This document shows positions 43,644-51,244 of a stretch of DNA of 64,000 nucleotides, in pieces. Below the pieces are notes generated by a model. That model did not search any database. It was not told the DNA's origin and saw only the letters and a program-made list of their open reading frames with translations. Where the stretch lies: NCBI GenBank assembly GCA_021927905.1, contig BLLK01000045.1, positions 2,790,001 to 2,854,000 on the forward strand. The letters are read 5' to 3'. The translations under genes were made by a program, and so were the position numbers. The stretch is from Chaetoceros tenuissimus. Taxonomy: Eukaryota > Bacillariophyta > Thalassiosirophyceae > Chaetocerotales > Chaetocerotaceae. Position 1 is the first letter of the stretch; each line of letters starts with the position of its first letter.

Positions 43644-45980
43644 ATGAAGACCTTTTCTGTTCTTCTATTTGCTTCTATTGGGGCTTCAGCCTCTGAGTTA
43701 TGTCATCTTTCGATGATGGAAGCAGAAAGTGGTACAGAAATCGCTGATGACTGCCGAAAAATTTCGATACAGATTGATAATGCCACAAATCTTGTTCTTC
43801 CTATTGACACAAATAGAGCAATGCATGTAGGATCTGATAAGACTATTGAAAGTAGTGAAAGTAGAAAGCTAAAAAAAAAGAAGTCAACTTTCATAAGCGG
43901 AGAATCAACTGACGGTAGCTTCAATTTGTATCAAGCTCCGTCCGGGGCAATGGCTGGATCAATCATTGATTTGAGAAAGAACACAATCTCCCAAGTTAAA
44001 ATGTCGTCAAGTGGAAAAAGATATGCAAAAACAAGAAACATGACTTCGTTCCCAGAAGAAAGGGATAGTTTTGAATTACCTACCGAAATATCAGATGCAA
44101 ATTTTGGTGTTAACACTAGCACTATCACAAGAAATGGGAGTGGAGACCAGGGTGATATCTTAGATATCATGGTCCCTTGGACAAAGCAAGCGGAGTGTTG
44201 GAATGCTGGCTTTGAAGATGGAGTATGTGATGTAGACGAAGACACAAAAGAAATGATGGAAGCTTTGATCGAGTTGGCTATTGAAGAGACAAACCTTGCA
44301 TTTACGAAGTCAGCAATTAATACACAATTGAACTTGGTACACATGTATCGCACTAATTATGTAGAAAAGAATCGCGCTGAAAACAGTCTTCACGACCTTC
44401 GGGACGGCAAAAAGGAAGGCTTAGAAAATATACACGAGTTAAGATTAGAAAAAGGAGCAGATCTTGTCCAAATGATTGTCGGCACTCCAAATTGGTGCGG
44501 ATGGGCCTACCTAGGTCCAAGCAAAGATAAAATGTTTTCAGTAACAAGAGATGATTGTGCAACAGGGTAAGTTCATTCAAAGCATACTTTCTTGATATTC
44601 CCATTATTTTTTCCTCTAATTAAAACATAAAATTTTGTTGAGAAAAGATACTTCACATTTGGACACGAGATTGGTAAGCATCACAATCTGCTGCAAAATA
44701 AAACTGTCTAAACACGCAACTGACGTTTTCATTTTTCTTTTGCACTAATTAGGTCACAATTTAGGTATGTAAGAAGTATTCAAAATGCACGCAATATATA
44801 CTGAAGGTATCTTCATCTCAATGAAGTTCACTAATACTTTTTAATTGCCTACTCAGGATTATATCATGATCGTGGAACTGCCAATGCATGTAACTCTAAA
44901 AGTGCGAACTATGGTTACAGAGAGAAAAATGGATCATTTCGAACAATTATGGCATATAATTGCAGAAACAAGAAGCAATGTGATAAAATGAAAACAGATA
45001 AGTAAGTAGCGAAGTGCACGAATAGGGTAATATTCAAATGAATGACTCAAGCTGAATGGCTTGTGACAAACAAGTTTTGTTTCTCTACATCACAACACCA
45101 GTATATCATCACTATTCCATAATCATGCATTCACTCTTACATGATTTCATTTTCTTTCCATAGAGGTTGTCCTCGCATACAGCGATTCAGTAATCCGGAT
45201 ATTATGTTCAATGGAAAACCGGTTGGAATTAAAGACAAGGCTGATGGTGCAAGGTCAATCAATAACGTTTTATCGGAAGTGGCGAAATATTTTGTCCACG
45301 TCGATCTCGATACAGATTCCCCGTCTATCAAACCATCAAATGAGCCTTCATCATTGCCTTCCAACACACCTTCTGATACATTTAATCCTAGCATGGCCCC
45401 CAGTCAAGTACCAAGTATTTCTGCTTCTCCATCCGATTCCAACAGACCATCAAACTCTTCATCGCCGTCCAAGAAAGAAAGCGAGTCACCATCAATGTCT
45501 CCTACAATATTATCATCAGAACCATCAATGTTACCTTCTCAGTTACCATCAAATGCACCTAGTTACATTCCATCTAATGCACCTAGTTACATTCCATCTT
45601 CCGTACATTCTGCCACGCCAACTGCTTCAGTTTGTGAGAACAAAAATGACTTCGAATTTTGGAAGGATCCAGAGAAACAGAAGAAACTTATTCCTTGTAG
45701 CAAAATCAAAAAGGACAAGGATATTGAAAAATACTGTAGTGGAAGAGAAGATGTGAGAGAAAACTGTAGATTAGCATGCAGACTTTGCGAGGCTAATGAT
45801 GAAATGGATCAATGCAGGAATGATAGAAACTATACTTTTACAATCAAATCTGGACAAATCAAATCATGTGATTGGATTTCGAAATCAGGAAAGGAGTGGA
45901 GACTCAGAGATTACTGTTCAGAAGTAAACAATGGATTTCGCATTGGAGAAATGTGCAAACAGGCATGTAATGAATGCTAA
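43644..45980 (+). CDS. Secreted metzincin metalloprotease with Ser/Pro linker and ShK-like C-terminal domains
   Basis: Zinc endopeptidase acting outside the cell. Five exons: 43644-44566, 44648-44673 (26 nt), 44753-44764 (12 nt), 44857-45001 and 45164-45980; the sum is 1923 nt, exactly 641 codons. Only this splicing assembles HEIGHNLGLYHDR (HExxHxxGxxHD, reprolysin-like) with the Met-turn FRTIMAY. Signal peptide MKTFSVLLFASIGASASE; then a propeptide of about 160 residues with a basic stretch (SRKLKKKK) and a catalytic domain (DIMVPWTKQAECWNAG, TNLAFTKSAINTQLNLVHM, MIVGTPNWCGWAYLG). A PSxxPS linker follows (about residues 420-520), then two six-cysteine modules ending CRLACRLC and CKQACNEC, like ShKT domains. 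Exon 1 alone runs into a stop two codons after the first donor. Confidence 0.9.
45552..45599 (+). repeat. Perfect 24-bp tandem duplication in the protease linker
   Basis: Two identical 24-nt units, each encoding NAPSYIPS, at 45552-45575 and 45576-45599. Being identical they are recent; the surrounding PS-rich linker is probably length-variable between alleles. Confidence 0.9.
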
Positions 45981-46058
45981 AAAATGACATTAGTAGAAAT
46001 ATTTGCTAATTTCTTAGAGCATAGCTTAGAAAAGGTATCATGTTGAATTTCTGCAAAA

Positions 46059-47261
46059 TTACCAGCCGTATTTTTTCTTGGCATCTGCCCTACTAGACTT
46101 TCCTTTATTCGTCCCCATTGCATTCATTCGCCTTTGCTCTGCTTCATACTTTGCAGCACTCGATACCAACGCATGGATCTGATGCTTTCCTTTCATTTTC
46201 CCAGACAAGCCACCTTGTTTAATAGAAGCACCCTCAGAAGGAATATAACGTTCTAGTCCTGAAGTACCAAAGGAACTTCCACCTTCACTTACTCCAGATG
46301 ACGCTAATATCTGTTGTTCATTTGGTGTATTAGAACTGATGGAGTCTATCTTTTGTGTGTACTCATTCACTAAATCGAGATTACCTGCTCGCAGTGCTTT
46401 TTCAATTTCTTTCTTGGACCTTTTCTTTTGCGGAGGTCGTACTTCCTCCTGTTCATTTTGCTGTGCACGATTCGTTTCCTCTGAAGCAGCTGATGAAATC
46501 AACGAAGAATTATAATTTGATGGCATTGGAGTGGCATTGATAGGTCTCTTCATACTAGCCGACAAACCACTAGGCGGACGAGGAACAGTCCTCCGTATGG
46601 GATTTGATGGCTTGGAAGGGAAAAGTGGTTCCGCTTTATCCTTCTCTTCGGCTTGTCTTAATGACGTATTCTGAAATGGCGTTTCATCTCCCGAATCTGA
46701 ATCAACATCTTCTACAACTATCTTTTTCGATGCTTTGTTGTTGGTATTCAAACTTTGATGTATTGTATGTATATCTACAACGTCAGAAGGCGCATTTCGT
46801 TTCTTTCTAGATACAGAAGTCGATACTGTCATAAAAGCCATTCCAAGTTTCTCTTCCTTTTCCTCTTCTTTCTTCACAACTGCGGAAGGAGTAAAACCAC
46901 TTAAATCTGTCAGTAAAGAGTTGAGCTCATTGTCTGCTGCAGAAGATGAACCTAGTCCAATTGTAATATCTTTCTTCTTTATGGTTTTCTTTCCTTCCCG
47001 CTTTTTCAATGTCGGGTTTTCATCCCCATCGTCATCACTATCTGTATCACTTGCTGCTCCTTTTGTTAATCTATCTAGAATTTCTGGTGGAAGCACAGCA
47101 TTTAACCGTAATAATTTCTTTCCCTTTTTAGACACTTGCACCTCTTTTGATTCTTGCCTTTTTGAATTTATGGCATCAGACTTTACTGGTACTTTCGGGG
47201 AGTCTGAAACCGAAGAGTCATCACTATCATCATCACTTCCATATCCTCCTAAAAGATCCAT
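46059..47261 (-). CDS. PRCC-family nuclear protein
   Basis: Homologue of the proline-rich PRCC protein, a nuclear protein linked to pre-mRNA splicing and, in animals, to mitotic checkpoint control. One exon, 400 aa. The N-terminus MDLLGGYGSDDDSDDSS and the C-terminal block KGKHQIHALVSSAAKYEAEQ, then a KYGW ending (ADAKKKYGW), match the two conserved ends of the family. The middle is low-complexity, with basic nuclear-signal-like runs (KKRSKKEIEK, RKKRNAP) and acidic Ser clusters suited to casein-kinase phosphorylation. Convergent with the metalloprotease gene (78 bp). Confidence 0.8.
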   Translation of the reverse strand: MDLLGGYGSDDDSDDSSVSDSPKVPVKSDAINSKRQESKEVQVSKKGKKLLRLNAVLPPEILDRLTKGAASDTDSDDDGDENPTLKKREGKKTIKKKDITIGLGSSSAADNELNSLLTDLSGFTPSAVVKKEEEKEEKLGMAFMTVSTSVSRKKRNAPSDVVDIHTIHQSLNTNNKASKKIVVEDVDSDSGDETPFQNTSLRQAEEKDKAEPLFPSKPSNPIRRTVPRPPSGLSASMKRPINATPMPSNYNSSLISSAASEETNRAQQNEQEEVRPPQKKRSKKEIEKALRAGNLDLVNEYTQKIDSISSNTPNEQQILASSGVSEGGSSFGTSGLERYIPSEGASIKQGGLSGKMKGKHQIHALVSSAAKYEAEQRRMNAMGTNKGKSSRADAKKKYGW

Positions 47262-48683
47262 GACTTATTCTGGTGTGTATCGCAACCTAGCTATTGCTAT
47301 ATATTCTTACAATTTCAACTTATTTTTTCTACACAATCTTATGAAATGGAGAAAGTTTTACTTTTTTCTACGATGAAGCAATTCGCAGCTGATTATAGTA
47401 CATGAAAGGACAGTATGATATTCAATCATTCCATCAAAACATTACATTTCCTATCAAGTAAGTACAAGTACGTAGTAGTCTGTGGAGCTGTTAGGATTTT
47501 GGATTACTGATAAAACCAAGCAGAGTAAAAAGGCCTTTTACGTGAAACCATGCAGAGATACTCTGCCTGGTTTTCTCCAGAACCAGTGCTCACAACCCGT
47601 ACTATTCTACGGTAGCATGCAATTTCTTGGAAAAACCAGGCAGAGTTATTCTGCATGGTTTCTGGCTAATTTTCCTTATCTAGCGATTCTAACGATATTG
47701 CAATAAATTGCAAATATGACGGTGTATAGTTGGAATATATGTATTCTCCAAGGTACATTTTGATATTTTGTTAAGCAAAAATCTTTCATTAGTGTTAGTT
47801 GGATGTACTATAGATACCTGGAGGCTAGAAGAGGACGAAAAGAGAAAGTAAAACTCATATTATACTCATATTAAAGTGAAAAATTGACAACTGTAAAGTG
47901 CTTTACGTTTATTTGCATACATTATTCCATATTTTCAATATCGCAGGATGATAATTTTTGACTGTATATTTTCTAATTCTCCTTCGAACCTCTGAAACGA
48001 TAACATTTCCTACTGCAATGTCTACTTCCTCCAAACAAAAAGACCACCAATAAAATGAAATATAGCGCATACACTTGCTTAGCCGATATTTCTTCTGTTA
48101 TTTCAGATACTTTATTGCTAGTTCCACATTGTCAATATTCGACTTTGACAAGAAAGAATTAAATCTTCAGCAGTTTGCTCCTTCAACGTGGATTTTGACC
48201 TCTATCGGCTTGTTCCTTGGCATACTCATCGAAGCATAAAAGGAATCAAGATATCTTTCACCCTTGTATATTCACCAATATGTGAAACCACAAATCTTCT
48301 AGATGTTCGTGCTTCTCATCTAAGTATAAAACAATGATTTGAATAGAAAGAATAGAAATTTCTTTCTCGCATCGTCAAATAGTTCCCGTACCACCGTATT
48401 GATAGCGTTTGACGTTCCAGTGCAAAAGTGTCTTATCCATGGACGTTGAAATGATGGATGGAAATGCACTCCAAAAGAAGACTTCAAAGTTTATTGAATT
48501 GAATCAAGCTACAAGAGGTTGTGTTGTTGTTACCTAATCATTTTATTATGTTGTTGGTGTGTGCTGTTTGTTTTGGAGTGTGGACATACTGTTCAAGTAC
48601 GTACGTAATGGCTCTGCATGGTTCTTGGCTGAACTCTGCCTGGTTTTCGCACCGTCATAGATCTTTCATCATTTTAAAATTTC
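47262..48683. other. Gene-poor spacer with hairpin repeats
   Basis: No supported gene over 1.4 kb. It holds the CTCTGC-type hairpin repeats described separately and a GTACGTAC palindrome at 48597-48604. The rest is AT-rich without visible structure. Confidence 0.45.
47512..48647. repeat. Dispersed inverted repeats with consensus AAACCAGGCAGAGT / ACTCTGCCTGGTTT
   Basis: Seven partial copies of one 14-16-nt word in both orientations: 47512-47527 (+), 47545-47560 (+), 47559-47574 (-), 47633-47646 (+), 47648-47661 (-), 48612-48625 (-), 48634-48647 (-). Adjacent opposite copies can fold: 47545-47574 and 47633-47661 are stem-loops with 3-5-nt loops, and 47512-47574 pairs end to end with one mismatch. 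Their spread over 1.1 kb suggests a small mobile or transcribed hairpin family. No coding capacity. Confidence 0.75.
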
Positions 48684-49106
48684 TCTCTCTTTGCTCTCCC
48701 TTCTCATTGCTTTCTGCAAGAGTGATGTCATAATACACCGTCATTGTATAAATATGAAATCTAAACTATCTCTGAATAGAGTCATAGACTTATTTCACAT
48801 CTCACTTCTATCTACTTCTAAGGCTACAAAGCAAGAACATCGCTAGAATATGGACGAGCCATCCGAGACCCTTTTCTACAAGAATGGAATTCGAAAATTC
48901 TTCAAAGTTGATGGATGATAGTGGTGGTATCCTTTAATACTTTTGGAATTGCACAAACATTATATTTACACATTTCTTTATACATTATTACACGTCTATC
49001 CTATTCCATACTTTACGTGTTGGGGATATATTCCGCTATGCAAATGCCAGTTGTTGAATGTAGCCATACAATTAGATATCCTCCAAAGCAATCATTGCAG
49101 CAGCAT
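48684..49106 (+). pseudogene. Broken partial copy of STT3 with its promoter
   Basis: Positions 48684-48708 are identical to 50981-51005 in the STT3 promoter, and the similarity continues through a TGATGTCAT motif. From about 48799 the sequence follows STT3 exon 1 (CACTTCTATCTACTTCTA, TAGAATATGGACGAG, TACAAGAATGGAAT) to about 48950. It then jumps to the part matching about 52230-52340 (RLSYSILYVLG against RLSYSMFYVLG) and ends just before the HMG gene stop. Large internal deletions and frame disruption make it non-functional as STT3. It lies 2.3 kb upstream of the intact gene in the same orientation. Confidence 0.85.
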
Positions 49107-49109
49107 CTT

Positions 49110-50630
49110 TTAGCCCGCGACTGCCTTCAGGTATCTCTCCTTATCTTTCTTTGCGATTTCTTCAAATTCCGCTCTTTCGGAATCTGACAATTCTTGCCAT
49201 GACTTCCCTAGAACTTTGCCACTTTGTGGAGGTTTGATACCTTTTTCCTTCAATTCAGGTCCTTTCGCTATGCAAAAATGCATGTATGCACTAATGTTTT
49301 TCTTGATTGCAATTGCCTTATTCATACCCGATTTTGCATTCTTCTCCTTGTTGTCCTCTTCGCAATTCTTTTCATCGTCATTCCCCCCATTCCTATTCTT
49401 TTTGTACTCTTCAAGCTCCTTTTTATATATCCTCGTGGCTTCATCATATTCTGCTTGATAAGGTTGCAACTCTTCAGCTGTGGCTTCTCTATACTTTTTT
49501 CCTAGCTCTTTCGCAATTTCTCCAAAACTGAAGGTTGGATTCTCCTCCGCTACTTTAGCACGATTAGCATTGGAGTATAATATGTAAATTTGTAAAGGCT
49601 TCTTTGGTGCATTAGGATCTGTCACCTTTGACTTTTTCGTAGTTTCAATAATTTGAGGTTCATCCGTGTCTATTGTTGTCTTCTCTGGTGTCTTGGGGGC
49701 TATTCCAGTTTCTGTGATCTTTGCACTTTTGTTTGCCCTTTCCGAATAAGTAGCCAACTTTCGCTTCGTGCTTTGGCTCGACCGAGTGCTTTTAGCAGCA
49801 TCTACAGAGATCACTTCTTTATCATTCTTGATGAACTCCTTCATTTTATCAATGTCTGGATTGATATTGAAATCGCAAACAGAATCATTGCCATCAAGAC
49901 CCATTAGAATCACATTTGTCAAATCTTCTTTCTTTGTCTCACTAGAACGGAAACTGCTTGAAAATTTTACCAAAGTCTCCGTGGATGGAACGATGAAGAT
50001 CTCCACATCTGAAGGACAACACGAAAGATGCGAACGCAATGTGTCTATCAAATAGAAACAGAAGATACAGTCGAAGATACAGATAAGATTTTACAAACCA
50101 CTTACAAATGATGTCATAAAAACCAGAGTACTTCACTTACCATCCGGGTGTATCATACATAATCTACGTTCAGATCTGGATTCACAATTATCACTCATCA
50201 ATGTTCGAACAGTGATTACACACGAATAAACCAAGCCTTTTGATTCGGCCTTGCGTATCATAACTTTGGTGGGTATTCCATTCCCAAACTCGAGATCAAT
50301 GTTGCAATTTTCATAGGGACAGAATATCCTACAAATTTCTTGCAGGTATGAAATGTTATCTGTAACCACGCATCTCAAGAAAGAAGAAAATGTCATAGAC
50401 AGCTCATTTTCAGATAGTACTTTCCGGAAACGTAAATTCTTGGATTCGAATCTTTTGAGCTCTTGGACAGGAGTTTGGTTTGTAACATCTTTTACTAAAC
50501 CTGCAACAATAGCAGTAATGTATGTTGTTGACATGTTTAATGATACCTTTGGTGCTGCCACTGGACTTTCATCTGCATCTGCATTTGTATCTGCATCTAC
50601 TGTTCTAATGGGTTGTGCTACGTAATTCAT
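49110..50630 (-). CDS. HMG-box protein with two HMG domains and a novel N-terminal domain
   Basis: DNA-bending chromatin or transcription protein in the nucleus. Exon 1 is 50630-50141 and exon 2 is 50044-49110 (96-bp intron; the split codon gives MIHPDDTLRSHL), 474 aa. HMG box 1, near residues 305-375: DPNAPKKPLQIYILYSNANR, then FGEIAKELGKKYREATAEE. Box 2 near 410-470: KNISAYMHFCIAKGPELKEK, VLGKSWQELSDSER. Basic and Ser/Thr-rich linkers surround them. The first 200 residues (ITAIVAGLVKDVTNQTPVQE, SSFLRCVVTDNISYLQEI) are well structured but I cannot assign them with confidence; a cyclin-like helical fold is one possibility. The final stop lies 4 bp from the STT3 pseudogene. Confidence 0.87.
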
Positions 50631-50810
50631 ACTATGGATTAGTTATGATTTTGAACTTTTCTTGGGTCTTTTCAGACAGGGCACAAGAACTCGGAGGTAT
50701 GCAAGTAAGGTAGTAGTGTCAGAGCACTTAGTTGTGAGCTTCACGATTCTTTGCAAGTAGTACTAGCCTACGAGTATTCTATGTAGCATTGGCACCTTCG
50801 TTATTAGATT

Positions 50811-50980
50811 TCATTGCAGCGCACCTTTTGCCTTCTGCCGTACCAGTAGCGTAGTAACGTAGTAGCAACACCGTAGCGTCGTAGCCTCAGGCAGGCAGCA
50901 ACAGCGGAAGGGCGCCAAGCCACCCTCCGGCAGCAGCCTGCGAAGCGCAAGAGCAGAAAACCCGGAAATGTGCCATCATG
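50811..50980. other. GC-rich island in AT-rich DNA, upstream of STT3
   Basis: About 160 bp with clearly higher G+C than any neighbour, including GTAGCGTAGTAACGTAGTAG repeats and CAGGCAGGCAGCAACAGCGG. It lies in the spacer between the HMG and STT3 start codons and is not present in the duplicated STT3 promoter copy. No ORF with coding character. Possible structured RNA, CpG-like promoter element or foreign insertion. Confidence 0.5.
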
Positions 50981-51060
50981 TCTCTCTTTGCTCTCCCTTC
51001 TCATTATTTCCCAGAAATATGATGTCATCACATTACAGTCATTGTTATTTAATCATACTT
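50981..51060 (+). promoter_or_regulatory. Conserved STT3 promoter block
   Basis: It has a C/T-rich tract at 50981-51005 that is identical in the pseudogene copy, followed by TGATGTCAT (51020-51028) and CAGTCATTGTTATTT. Because the same order survives in the broken copy, either the duplication is recent or the block marks the core promoter. TGATGTCA resembles a bZIP half-palindrome. Confidence 0.4.
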
Positions 51061-51244
51061 CAACATGTGATGTTACAAATGCATGGTGCATGGTAGGTAA
51101 TACCATGAAGTACGTAATAAAACCCCTTCAACGCACAACGCTATCAACACTCCTCCTTCCCAATCTTCTTTACAAGCTCTAGTCTTCACAAGACACATAA
51201 CAAAAAGAGCATCAAAGTTAGTGGTTCTCTCATCAAAATCAGAA

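Noticed and set aside
45211-45756. 181-codon His/Gln-rich alternative frame within the protease gene
   Set aside because: It is frame-shifted translation of the Ser/Pro linker; the main frame carries signal peptide, active site and Cys modules.
48915-49187. 90-codon ORF taken as a new gene
   Set aside because: Its protein matches a membrane segment of STT3 (RLSYSILYVLG); it is part of the STT3 pseudogene.
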